From: Setoptus koraiensis
Lineage: Eukaryota > Arthropoda
NCBI GenBank assembly: GCA_048013815.1
Contig: CM106585.1
Coordinates: 15,314,001-15,378,000, forward strand
Length of the DNA stretch: 64,000 bases
Direction: 5' to 3'
The notes below the pieces were generated by a model. The model ran no database searches. It had not been told where the DNA came from and was given only the letters and a program-made list of their open reading frames with translations. The position numbers were made by a program, and so were the translations under genes. Below are positions 12,609-23,992 of the stretch, piece after piece (position 1 is the stretch's first letter; each line of letters opens with the position of its first letter).

Positions 12609-13489
12609 AAGAGAGAGCGACCGAAGAATCGTTGCACAATTTGCATAATTTGCCATCTATCAGCAGCCTGTCCTATCAGCTGCATTGAATGGATGCAAAT
12701 TGGGGGCGCCGAGTGTCGGCCAAGATGCGCGCTCCGAGATAAGCGAGCCACGGCCAGCCCCCAGCTCGCCCGCCCGGCCCCCCCACCCCGTTTCTCGGGT
12801 GCCGCTGTCCCGTTGGCTGCTGGCTGGCGCGGCGTCGCCCGCGGCGCCGCCGGCCACGACCAATGTGCGCGCTCTATCCGGTTGCGGCCGGGCGGACATG
12901 CAAACAAGTGCGGAGGGGCGAAAAAGAGCAGCGACGCCAGAATTGGCAAATGGGCAAACGCATTCAAATTGCCTTTGCGTGTTGCACTCTGTTTGCCGGG
13001 CCCCGTTGTTTGCTGTTTGTTTGCGTTCGTCGGCGGCGCGCCAGGTGAGGCGCCCAGCGACGATTTGGTCTAGATTTGCATTTGAATGGAGCGCGCAGAA
13101 CAGAAATCAGCGGATCGCGAACGGATCGGCGGCGGAGCCCGCACGAGGCCGCACCGTGGTGCTGAGACGAAATGTGCCGCGCGAATCGCTGGCTCACACG
13201 ACGACAGAATCAGCGAAACGCATTGAATTTTATTATTTTTAACCTGTCCAATTAAATGAACTGCTGGCGTGCCCATTGACACGTGAACACACGAAAACAA
13301 CGAAGCGGCCGCCAATCCGGAGCCCCATTATCCGTGCTCGGGCCGGTGCTTGGATTGTCAGGCGTCGTTATTGACTTTTGGCGGCGGCCGCCGCTCAAAT
13401 ATCGGCGCCGCTGCCCGTGTCGTCCCTGTCGGCTCATTCTTGTGCGAGTGATAAATCATACCTCGCCCGCTGAATTGGCCAATTGGAGG

Positions 13490-13556
13490 GGCCCGCTCGC
13501 CCGTCGGTGCGTTGGCCCGCTCGCCGGTCGGCCCGTTGGCCCGCTCGCCGGTCGGC
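13490..13556. repeat. GCCCGCTCGCCGGTCG minisatellite
   Basis: About four diverged copies of a 16-bp GC-rich unit. Confidence 0.8.
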
Positions 13557-14308
13557 GGTGTGCAAGCGCGCAGAATGAATGAGCAGTAAGCACCCAGTCA
13601 AGTCAGTCAGGTGTGAGCGGGCCCCAGATGCGAGCCGATTGTGTTGATTTGCCAAACAATGGCCCGCCGCCGGCCAGACGCGTGACGGGGCCAAGGCAGT
13701 GCGGGGCCTCATCACGAAAAGCGGCCTAGTCAGCGGGCCGGTCTCGCCATCGTGCGGCGGCCGAGGTATTTCGGCGATCGTTGGGGTGAGCGGGTGCGCA
13801 AATACAAACAAACTCACGCGCGCGCCAATAGCTCCGAGAAGGGCAATCGCTCACACGCGGGCCCCTAATGGATAACGGATAAGGGATAAAAACAGAAAAC
13901 GATGATTTGGGGCCACCTGTTCACACACACACACGCACACTGTGTGCCAGTTGATTATTCAAAGCCGATTCAGCATTATCAGCTGCTCGTCGTCGTCGTC
14001 GTCGTAGTCGCCGTTCATTGTTAGTCGTCGATGAAATAAAATAGCGCTTAGCTCCCCACTCACCTGGCAGCGATTGAGGCAACTATTGCGCCAGCTAAGC
14101 TCACAAGCTGGCAGCAAATTGGGGCCCCGCCGAATGATGGCGAAATATCGACGACACATTGCTCAACAGCTGTGTGCCACATCTAGGCTATAATAGTGAA
14201 TAGTGGGTTGGTGTTGAATTGTGTTTGCAGTTGGGGCCAATTGTTTGCACTGGCGCCCACTGGAAATGGCAGTTGGCGCTGCCAGCGACTTGCTGCGCGA
14301 TTTGGCAA

Positions 14309-14372
14309 TTGATTTTGGCCGATTTGGGCCGATTTGGGCCGATTTGGGCTGATTTGGGCCGATTTGGGGCCC
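14309..14372. repeat. 10-bp minisatellite GATTTGGGCC
   Basis: Six copies in tandem ending at GGGGCCC. The unit contains GGCC. Confidence 0.9.
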
Positions 14373-14861
14373 GAACTGGGCCGACAAGCCGGACCAGGCC
14401 ATGATGATAAACAATTAAGTCGCACGCGCCGGCCGATTCATCTGGCCTGGCCGCTGCCGGCCATCGTGTTCGAGACGATCGGCCGTTCGCGAGTTACATC
14501 GTCCGAGCGGCGCCCCAAACTGGCGCCGGCGGGCCTATACCGCGAGTCACAGTCCGCGGGCCGCGACAACTATGTGCTAATACGACATATAATATCGGCC
14601 CGCATATACCATGGCACAGTATATATATATCGCAGTATATATATAATGCGCCGGCAGTTGAGCGCGACAATAAGCCAGTGATAAATAGCGCCCGTTATAC
14701 CCGTTATATCAGATATAGCACAGGTACGCGACGGGGATAAGGGGGCGCAGGCTTGAATTAACGCCGCATACATACAGTCACTACAGTATTACAGTGCCAT
14801 CTAGGCCGTTGCGTAAGAGATTGCGATTCAATCAATACTGGCCGCTGATTGCTTGCTCGCC

Positions 14862-14895
14862 AGATAGAGCCCCTGGCCGGCCAGGGGCTCTATCT
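14862..14895. repeat. Perfect 34-nt palindrome with no loop
   Basis: The half-site AGATAGAGCCCCTGGCC meets its exact reverse complement at a central GGCCGGCC. This is the first of three perfect inverted repeats within 300 bp. Confidence 0.97.
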
Positions 14896-14928
14896 CGCCA
14901 GCCGGCGCTCTATGTGGCGCCGTGCCGA

Positions 14929-14998
14929 TTATAACCCGTCGCTGTAACTTACAACGCTGACGCGCCGGCTGGTTGTAAGTTACAGCGACGGGTTATAA
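14929..14998. repeat. Perfect inverted repeat, 27-nt arms, 16-nt loop
   Basis: Positions 14929-14955 and 14972-14998 are exact reverse complements over all 27 bases; the arm starts TTATAACCCGTCGC. The loop is GC-rich. This is the longest perfect stem I found. It lacks the length, loop and arm structure expected of a microRNA precursor. Confidence 0.97.
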
Positions 14999-15128
14999 GC
15001 CAGCCGGCCCGACCAGCTACGCGCCAGCGGCCCCTCTGCTGCTAGGCGGGCCGGGCGGGGCCGGTTTGAGTTGGGCCGGATGGGGCCGCAGCGAGCAGCG
15101 GGCAGAGGCTGGCGCGCGACTTGAACTG

Positions 15129-15160
15129 GTCGCAGATGAATTGGTTCATTCATCTGCGAC
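15129..15160. repeat. Perfect inverted repeat, 12-nt arms, 8-nt loop
   Basis: GTCGCAGATGAA (15129-15140) pairs with TTCATCTGCGAC (15149-15160). It is the third member of the cluster. Confidence 0.95.
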
Positions 15161-16624
15161 TGCTAGTTAGTTTGGCTCGCCACACTCACCTTGCGCCAGC
15201 GGTGCCCTTTACCTGGCGCCCCCCCCCTCAGCTGCCGATCTGCATCACTTGGCGCTGCAAGCAGCGCCCACTATTGCGGCTCCACTTATCTCGACGGTGC
15301 AATCGAGATTCGCGGCCCAGATATTGACTACTGACAATGAGGCCGGCAGGTAATAAATGATCCTCGCTAGCTCTCGTGCTTGCTGTAAAGCTGCAGTTGT
15401 TTGTATAATAACCGTGCGCTGCCTGTCCCGACCCACCCCGCGCGCGCCCGTCCGTCCGTCCGTCCGTCTGTCTGGGGCCCCTGATGAGAGGCCCGCTCGC
15501 AAGTCGCGCACACGCTCAACTCGCAGTAAGCCAGCCAGCGCCATATCTGGCGATGATAAAAGCCAGCCAGCCCAGAGCTCATCAGCGGACGCCAGTTGTC
15601 GCCCGCGCGAGGCTCCGTCGAGCTTGGCGGGCCCAACGAGCCGGCGGGCGCCAACTGTGCCAGGCGCATTCCTAATTCCAGCCAGATTAAATCCCCGACA
15701 TGTCGTCTCTATCGCCATTTCTTCACCTGGCCCATTATTCAGCTCACACTCAATTTGACCCTAAAAGTTTGCAACGCTTCATTGAGCCGCCTGCCGCTCG
15801 CTGCTAACTACCCTACCTATATACGCTGTTAGCCCGCAGTGGGCGCCCCGACTTTGCTGGCGCGGTCCCAATTTTGTCGCATCGGGCACGCTATTTGTTA
15901 GTCGATAGAATGCGCGCGCGCGCGGGCAAAAAAACCCGACCAGACCAACGCAAAGAGCCCAGTTACGGGCACTCTGCGAGAAACAACTGACAACAGCGCC
16001 AAATAATTCCGGCCCGCCGAATAAAGCCAGCGCGACAGGCCAAAGAAAAGAGCAAACTTATCAGGCTCAGGCCAGACGCTGCTCGGGCCGCCACAGATGC
16101 TGGCCCCGGCCCGAGTGACATGTCGCCGGCCACCAGGCTGCAGCGGCACAAGTTGGGCGCATAACGAGCGCCACGCTGGCGATTAGAGTCAAATCTAGCT
16201 CAAGTCAATTTGGGCCTCATTTGACAAACTCGCCAGGCTCGCCGGCGAGGCCTTCGATTATCTAGGCGGCAATTGTTGTGCGTAGACATTGCGTTTGTTA
16301 TCGTTACTTATCCCCGCGTCGGCCAGCTCACCTTGCCGAGCGCCAGTGCCAGGGGCCGCTCCAGCGATCACCGCCGGCCTGGCGCTGGCCATCGTTGCGC
16401 CCGCACGCACCGCGTCCCCGGCAACGTGAGCGGCCGGCGCGGCGCGGGCCCCCTGCCCACGCTCGGCTCAATCGAATGAAATATGTGCCCATTGAGCTGC
16501 CAGCACACGCGATAACGCTCTGGGTTGTATTCCGCTTCGTGCACCGCTTCGCTTTATCCGCTGCACCGCCTCATCCGCTGCATCGCCTCATCCGCTGCAC
16601 CGCGGCGATCCGCTGCAATGGTGC

Positions 16625-16699
16625 TATGTGGTGCATCCACATAACATGGTGCTATGTGGTGCATCCACATAACATGGTGCTATATGGATGCACCACATA
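16625..16699. repeat. 28-bp direct repeat plus inverted third copy
   Basis: TATGTGGTGCATCCA occurs at 16625-16639 and again at 16653-16667 (period 28), then as its exact reverse complement at 16685-16699. This combines a direct and an inverted duplication. Confidence 0.93.
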
Positions 16700-17549
16700 A
16701 TGTGGTGCAGGGATTCAATGAAATGGCTGCGAACGGTTGCAACAAACCGGCTGGCCTCCGGCTGAGATTGCAGCCGTAGCCCGAGCCGGGGCCCAAATGA
16801 GATGCAGCCAATTGCCACTTAGCCGCAACACTGGCTGCTCGCACTATATCTGTCGCTGGCTGTATATCAGTGTCTGCATAGGTGGTGCAAGTTCCATTAT
16901 GATGCAGCAGTCGCATGCCGCCAATAATGACGCAATTTCCGTCCCATCGAGGGGCTCCTCTCGTTACCGTGGCTGCACCGTGGCCAGTAGTGGCCTCTAC
17001 TGGCCAATGCCGGCGCCTCCGCGCGCGCTTGTCGGGCTGCGTGAGCCCGTCTGGCCCGTCTCTCAAGTCAAGAGTGCGGGCCACCAACTGAAGAGGGAGC
17101 TGCTCCATCTCGACTCGAGATTCTCGAGAGGCTACAGGGCGAGATAGAGCCGCGGCGGCGCCCCGCGCGGCACCTGTCCAATTGTGCGACCAATGATGCG
17201 TGCCAATCGAGACTGATCACTTCAGAAGTGATCCCATCCGATCCAATCCGATCAATGCTGACACTGGCCGCTCGAGCACGACCGGCCCCGATTGCAGCCG
17301 GGGCCCCGACGAGCCCTGGCGGCCAGACGAGCAACAGACTGCGCGCATCGCGCGCCTCGAGTGGATGCTGTGCAGTTCGTTTGCGTCTGTCAGGCCCGAA
17401 TAATTGGACGGCGGGGCGGACGGCGGGGGGATAAAGCGAGACGCCACTAATTAGTTTGTAGTGGGCCCGCTACGGGCCTGCACTCAATAACTGGCCACTT
17501 AATTCCGGCGAGCGCACGAGGGGCCCCAATGAATTGCTGGCCTCGCCCC

Positions 17550-17630
17550 TCACAGTGAGAGTCTCACAGTGCGAGTCTCACAGTGCGAGTCTCACAGTGC
17601 GAGTCTCGCAGTGAGCGGCTCACTGTGAGC
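17550..17630. repeat. GTCTCACAGTGCGA minisatellite
   Basis: About four copies of a 14-15-bp unit that ends in a weakly palindromic CTCACTGTGAG tract. Confidence 0.85.
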
Positions 17631-17868
17631 GGCCGACGATGCGGCTCCCGGCTGTCGGGCCGGCTAGCCAGCGTGAGCTGTTGGCGCGCCAGTGGCGGGC
17701 CGCTGTGTCTGTGCGCTAATGGACCCGGCCCGCCCGACAGGTACGACAGGCCGCACGAGCTGTGTCGCAATGCAGCAGGTAATCAGTGCGCCAAAGTGAG
17801 CACTTTTGCTCTCGCCCTGAGAGTCGTCTCATCATATCAAGATCGCGCCAAACGAACGGGGCGCCAAA

Positions 17869-17907
17869 CTCATTTTGCCATTGAATGGTGGCCAATGGCA
17901 AAATGAG
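17869..17907. repeat. Perfect inverted repeat, 15-nt arms, 9-nt loop
   Basis: CTCATTTTGCCATTG (17869-17883) and its exact reverse complement (17893-17907). Confidence 0.95.
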
Positions 17908-17926
17908 ATAATGCTTTCATGTTAGG

Positions 17927-17956
17927 GATTGTAATGATCGTCGAGTCATTACAATC
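17927..17956. repeat. Perfect inverted repeat, 11-nt arms, 8-nt loop
   Basis: GATTGTAATGA (17927-17937) pairs with TCATTACAATC (17946-17956), only 20 nt after the preceding inverted repeat. Confidence 0.92.
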
Positions 17957-18123
17957 TCAGCATTCAGCAGACAATGCGCGCGCCGTGCAGGCGATGTAAA
18001 TTGAATAATTTATATCCGTGGGCCGCATCCCGTGGGCGCCGGCGGCGGCGCGCGTCTCGGCGAGCTCGAGATGCCAACAATGATATCGGCGCTAATGATG
18101 CCGTCGAGCGACACTATTCGTTG

Positions 18124-18244
18124 GCTGCATCCAGTCTCCGGCATCCAGTCGCCGGCATCCAGTCGCCGGCGCACAGTCGCCGGCATCCAGTCGCTGGCGC
18201 ACAGTCGCTGGCGCACAGTCGGGCCCCAACTGTTGGGGCCCGAC
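18124..18244. repeat. 14-bp minisatellite followed by a perfect inverted repeat
   Basis: About seven copies of CATCCAGTCGCCGG and variants run to about 18217. GTCGGGCCCCAA (18218-18229), loop CTG and the exact reverse complement (18233-18244) follow directly. Confidence 0.92.
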
Positions 18245-19173
18245 GGGCGCTATAATCTGATCAGCTGTTGCGCGATCATTATTCATTAGGTGGCCAGCGA
18301 GAGAGCGAGCATTATTGGCATGTTAGCCAGTGACCAATGTTGACAGTTGACGCTGTCATTGTTCAATTGTCTTTGTATCACGAGCTGCACATACAATATT
18401 AACACGTAACAGCGCGCACAGGATTATGCAATAATGGTCTAGGCGGTCTGGCGCGGAGTGGGCCGACCCGACACTTGTGCACGTGTTGGCACGCGGTGCA
18501 CATCCTGCGAGTCCGAGTGTCAGGCCAGACAATGGCGATTAGGCCGGCGCCAAGTGGGGCCCAAACAGCGTTTTTGTCCGTGATTGTTTTGGTGGAGTTG
18601 CGGCCGGCCAAATCCGCAACAAGCGCACATTATTGTATTATTTATACGATTGTGCGATAATATACGTCGTGTATTACGCGCCACTCAATGTGTACGGCGC
18701 AATACTATTACGCTGTGATATTACGGTAATAGATGGCTTATTTTTGAGATTTAAATGATGTCGGCGGCGCGACAATGGCGCCTCTGTTATCATTATTTAT
18801 CTGGTGGGGCCCCAGTTACGCAATGTGCACGTGAGCGGTTACATTTGTTTGCAAGCACACACTCGCGCGCCAGCGAGCCGCCACCTAGCGCCGATTGTGG
18901 CCGCCACCTAACGCCAGCGAGCGCCAATTGTCGCGAGCCAGCCAGCGCCAATTGTCGCGAGCCAGCCAGCGCAAGTTGGCAAGTCCGGCCCGACAAAAGC
19001 GCTCGCCATCTCGCCAGCCACAACGGCGACACTGTCGGCGCATTTCACGTGCCCACGGCGCCCCACACGTGGCGCAAACAGGAATGGCTTTGCGCCACTC
19101 TCGGGCTGGCGCGACTGTCGGGCAGGCGCGACTGTCGGCGCTAAAATGCTCACCCGGGGCAGTTGTCGCGCGC

Positions 19174-19310
19174 TCAAAAGTTGAATTAAACGAATGCTAA
19201 AAGTTGAGAGAAACGAACGCCAAAAGTTGAGAGAAACGAACGCCAAAAGTTGAACGAAACGAGCGCCAACGTTGCACGAAACGAACGTTGAAAGTTGAAC
19301 GAAATGAATG
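19174..19310. repeat. About 24-bp minisatellite AAAAGTTGAGAGAAACGAACGC
   Basis: About five diverged copies of a purine-rich unit of the form AAAGTTGARMGAAACGAACG, in contrast with the GC-rich surroundings. Confidence 0.85.
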
Positions 19311-19540
19311 CGATTCTGGCCAACTTTCGGCCCAATTCCCCCGGCCGCCCATTGTTGGCGGCCCATTGTGGGCCGAGTCACATTAAAGGGCCCCCGTCGG
19401 CTGGTGTAAACATACACTTATAATGGTAATAATAAGCTCTGTCGAACGCTGATAGATAAGGGCCGTCCGCTTATCTGGGCCGCTCATCGGGTCTGACCGT
19501 TGCAGTGTGGTGCGGCCGAGCAGCGACTGTGTAAAGAATC

Positions 19541-19577
19541 GCAACGCTGTTATGTATTACATAACACAGCGTTGCTG
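19541..19577. repeat. Inverted repeat, 16/18-nt arms differing by 2 nt
   Basis: GCAACGCTGTTATGTA faces the complement of GCAACGCTGTGTTATGTA; a 2-nt GT difference separates the arms. Confidence 0.85.
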
Positions 19578-20716
19578 CAAACGCATCTCCGGCGCGTCGT
19601 AAAAATTTCTCTGACAAATTCAGCCAGTTGCCAGTGTCGCGCGTGTGTAGGCGCGTTATCGTGCGCGTTATCGCCCGGCCAACGTGTGAAACGACGGCCG
19701 GCCGGCCGGGCCCCATGTCGCGCTGTCGCGTTTGTGATGCCGTTCATTGTGATGCTGGGCCCATCATTAGCGCCGCCAGCAACACCATGATAACATATTG
19801 TGTGTGTGTGTGTTGCGCAATATGATTATTATTGCCACGTACGCCGTTGCCGTGCACGAGCTGGTGCCACTTGTGCGCTGTAAGAAGTGACAGTCGTGTA
19901 GTGTCACTGGCGCGCCAACGCTGACCGCCGCCGACGAGGCCGCACCGGCTGACCACTGACCGTGCCAAATTACATAACTCAAACATTATGAAAAGTGGTC
20001 AGCCGGTGAGATGGCGACGCCGCACAACCGGGCCGCTGGCAAACAACCGGATGACCGGCTAGCGCGGGCCGGACAACCTGCTGGTGGCTGGTCGCTGGTG
20101 ACTGGTGACTGGTCGCTGGTCGCTGGTCGCTGGCCGCATAACGATAATTATCGGCGTCACTCTAGGTCGCGCTCTAACGGTCGGTCGCTAATGGAGAGGG
20201 AGCCGCTAAACGGCCACCGCGCACCCATGCCGACCACATTCATTTCTCGCTCGGTGCCGCATTCTGTGCCGACTGTGCCGACTGGGGCCCCCAAACTGGC
20301 GCTGCCGCCAACGCTGGCCAGTGCCCCGGTGAAGGCTGACGCCGACCGCACCGCACAACTTGTGGGCCGCAAGTTTGTTGACGGAATCGGCGGCCAGCGG
20401 AATCGGCGGCCAGCGGAATCGGCAGCCAGCGATCGGTGGCAGCCAGCGATGTCCAGCGGCTGCCGCGGCGCAAAATCAATCGCTCAACAAACAAATATCT
20501 GACGCTGGCCTCAGATGATTTGGCGCCGTTTGTCACGCAAGTGACAGCGCGTTGGCGCGGCTTGTCATTTGATTCGGCCGATTGATTCACTTGTCGCGGC
20601 GCGCCACCATCGCGACAAAACAAACAACATTGCAACAGCCAATGATTGCCCACTGTCCAGTTCAGCCCGGTCCGGCCCGCGCGCAAGTGTCGCCTTGCCG
20701 CCGTGCCCGGCCCGGT

Positions 20717-20753
20717 CCGGTGAGCCGGTGAGCCGGTGAGCCGGTGAGCCGGC
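20717..20753. repeat. 8-bp minisatellite GGTGAGCC
   Basis: Four to five copies in tandem. Confidence 0.85.
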
Positions 20754-22562
20754 GGGCTGGCGAGCTCGTTGTCGGCTTCGCGTTATCGTTATTTGTCCGG
20801 TCGTCTGTACATGCACGCGCGCAGGCAGCCGTGCGGCCAACTGTGTCGCGTCCGCTCGCCCGGCCAACCGTGCATGTGTCTGGCGGGCGGGCGGTCGGGC
20901 CGCCGGCTGCCCGTCTGTCCGTCGGCCTGTTATGTTCGTAACAGGCCCGGCCCGACCGTCTGGCTGCATGGGCGGTCTGGGCGGTCTGGGCCGTCTGCGC
21001 CAAGTGGGGCCCGCGCGGCCGTTGTTCGTGTTTGCGCACTGTGCACAGTTTGTGCACAATTCGTGTGCGAACGGCCAGCTGTCGGAATATTGTGAGACAC
21101 GAGTGGCCAGCCATCAGCTATCAATCATGGCTGACCCTGAATTGGGGCCCTGATACATTGTCCGCCGGCCACGATAACCGCCAGCGAGCTGTATGCTGAT
21201 GCGGCCAGCAGTGCGCGCAGTGTGACCGGCGCTTACATAATCGTCGCGGTCATCATTGCATAACTGTCCGCACGAAAACGGTTATAAATGGCGCTATATA
21301 TAACGCGGCGCAGGGCGCATATAGCACGTACTGTGTGGCCGTGTGTCGCATATGGCTTACGTTTGCAGCGGTGGCCGCGTCGCGACGCGGCCATGTGGCG
21401 GCCCGACGCAACTGTGCCACGACATAAATAACGGCCGCGACGACAGCGCCGCCACTTGGCGCTCGCTTTATGGCCGGCCGCTGCAGGGCAATCTCGTTAA
21501 TGTATGTACAGCGCGACCCCATGATTGTATCGGCCCGTGGCGAGCCGGCCCGGCGCTCGTTGGCGCGCCCTTTGCTTTAAGTGGGCCCATAAATGCAACA
21601 ACTTGCCGGCCGGCGCCGTCTGTTTGGGGGGCCCTCTATATGTTAACAGTTAGCAACTGTTAGCATACAGAGGCGGCGTACCGTATGGAGTGGGCGCGCG
21701 TTGGGGCGCCGCCGATAAGTCAACACGCAGTGGGCAAACACACACAATGGCGCAAATAAATAAGTGGCCGCTCGCTTTTTATTGCCTCGCCTTATCTGTA
21801 TAATGATCTGCGAGCATTTTGATTTGCATCATATCACCGGCCAGCATCGCGTTCGGGCTGGCAACACTTGCTCATAATCACAGTGCTGCGCCGATCTGTG
21901 CTGCCATTTTGGCTAATGGTGCCAAAACGGGGCCCAAACGGCGCCCAGCGACACACACTGCAAAATCAAACGGCGCTGCCGCTTGCAGCGCCCCAATGCA
22001 GACAGGTGACCACTTTAGCCTAATTGGATATGGTTTTTGTCATTGTCAGTTTGCGTTGCCAGCCGGTTGTTGTTGTTTCGCGCGCCAAGCGCCAGTTTGT
22101 TTGCCTCGGCCTATTTGGCTGTTGGCGCTGTTGTTGGTGCCGGCGACGCTGTTGTTGCTGCTGCTGATTGTCGCTGCCCATTTGCCAGCTTGCTGGCAGC
22201 CAGATGGGCGCTGTCGTGATCGTTTAGGCCGCCTGGCTCTCTCGGATAATTACACACACTCACTGTTTAATTTGTACCATGTAACAACAGCGACAACACC
22301 CGCGAATCACCTGAAAACATCGCCATCCGTTATGTTGCATGTTTGTCTGGTTGCGATGCCGCTGATTGGTGCACCAACAACAACAACCAGCGCCAGTGGA
22401 CACAGTCTAGACAACAACAACAACAACAGCCGACACTCCATTAGGTGCCAGTTGTTGAGAGCAAACACAAATAGGCCTGATTGATGGAACAGTAGCCGGC
22501 CAATGGCTGCCACTACATGTATGTGTGTAATAGCCAGCCAGCCAGTGAGGCCAGCAGCGAAA

Positions 22563-22584
22563 GAGAGAGAGAGAGAGAGAGAGC
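22563..22584. repeat. (AG)n microsatellite
   Basis: Eleven AG dinucleotides. Confidence 0.9.
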
Positions 22585-22879
22585 CAACACAAAGAACACA
22601 ACTGGTTTGTTTGTCATCAAACATAGACTCACATCTAGGCTTACGTAATAGTGGCTGTCATAATCTCAACAGACAAAGCAGCAGCCAACAGCACACTGGC
22701 TCGTGTTGTGTGAAGAGTGACACGCCGACAACGACGACAATAACAACAATAACATCATCATATCATGTACGCGCACGTACAACTCGCCAGCCTGCCAAAG
22801 TAAACCGATCGGGCCCAGTTGCTGGCGACACCGGCCCCGGCTAGACAGGCCTCAGTGCTGGCGTTCGCTCGCCATCTGG

Positions 22880-22996
22880 AGCTCGCCAGTTATAGCTCGC
22901 CAAACAGAGCTCGCCAGTCAGAGCTCGCCAGTCAGAGCTCGCCAGTCAGAGCTCGCCAGTCAGAGCTCGCCAGTCAGAGCTCGCCAAACAGAGCGC
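22880..22996. repeat. 14-bp minisatellite AGCTCGCCAGTCAG
   Basis: About eight copies, the central five nearly identical, indicating recent expansion. Confidence 0.93.
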
Positions 22997-23305
22997 CAGT
23001 TAGAGTGCCAGTCGGAGCGCCAGCAGTTGTGCAGTGTGAGCAGTTGCAATAGTGCGCTAGTGGAAAGTTAATACAGAACAAAACGAGCGAAATTGGATAA
23101 ATATGCAAATTGGTTATGGTGCAACTCGAAACTATTCACCGACACACACAGCAAATCATCATCACCTGAGGCCACGCTCCAACCTGCTGTCTTGTGCATG
23201 CAACGCGCCGCGTCTGACACCAGATCAGTCTGGCTCTGCCAGTGTGCAGCTCGCTTGCTGCAGTTCGAGAGGGGCCGGCTTTTATAATGAAGAGATTAAT
23301 TTTGT

Positions 23306-23425
23306 TGATGTTGTTGTTGTTGCTGCTGCTGGCGCTGTTGTCGTTGTCTTTGTCGTTGTTGTCGTCGTCGTCGTCGTTGTCGTTGTCGTCGTCGCCGTCG
23401 TTTTGGTCGTTGTCGTTAGCTAGTC
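23306..23425. repeat. GTTGTC/GTCGTC compound microsatellite
   Basis: A T/G/C-only trinucleotide tract about 570 bp upstream of the first visible Elk exon. Its frames are runs of Leu/Ser or Val and are not coding. Confidence 0.9.
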
Positions 23426-23992
23426 GTCGACGTGATGGTGACGCAACATAGAGGAACGTAAAAAGCACAAAAACAAGGCATAGGAAAACTGTCACATCGC
23501 CACATTGCCACCATCACTTGCTACGTTCGCTTCTGGCCGCTCTCTGGCACAGCCTGAGCGCCTGGCAAAGAGAGCTGTTAGCTTGCTGCAATCGAGCAGC
23601 TCGCTTGACAAGCAAATCAACAATGGCAAGGTTTCATTATTGTTCTCGCTCGTGTCAGTGTGTTGCTGACAGCTCGTGATGATTGTCTCGCTCGGCGCGC
23701 CCGAACCCCGAATGGATAAAGAGTTCTCTTTTAAAACAACCACTACAAAACTTTTTCACCACTCTATCTTCTCAAGCCCATTCTATCTAAATTGAATTAG
23801 CTCTGAATTGCGCACAACCCGCACCTGACTAGAACCCCAGCCAATCCACTATCCTCGTCCAGCGTAACCAGTGGCGCCGGTTGGCTCAAGATTTCTCCAA
23901 TCCAGCTATCTAGCTGCTGGATATTAATTCAAGTCTAACATACAATATAATACTAACTGTCAACTCTCTCTCTCCTTCAACAACAACAACAG

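Larger units (their letters stand above)
1..23992. other. GC-rich, GGCC-dense non-coding block upstream of the Elk exons
   Basis: No reading frame here resembles a known protein. The long open frames (up to about 450 codons) occur on both strands at once and read as Ala/Arg/Pro/Ser-rich low complexity, which is what stop-poor GC-rich DNA gives by chance. The block is saturated with GGCC, GCCGGC and GGGGCCCC and carries the minisatellites and inverted repeats listed separately. It ends where the first visible Elk exon begins, after a shift to AT-richer DNA between about 23.4 and 23.9 kb. It may be a long 5' intron or promoter region of Elk, or intergenic; the sequence alone does not decide. 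Confidence 0.7.

Noticed and set aside
11293-12648. 451-codon open frame starting with ATG
   Set aside because: Ala/Arg/Pro/Ser-rich, runs through a 14-bp minisatellite, has equally open frames on the opposite strand, and matches no family. Stop codons are rare in GGCC-rich DNA, so it is treated as chance.
14929-14998. Terminator hairpin or microRNA precursor
   Set aside because: There is no bacterial context or U-tract. A perfect 27-bp stem with a 16-nt GC-rich loop and no longer lower stem is not typical of a microRNA precursor, and no known microRNA sequence is present.
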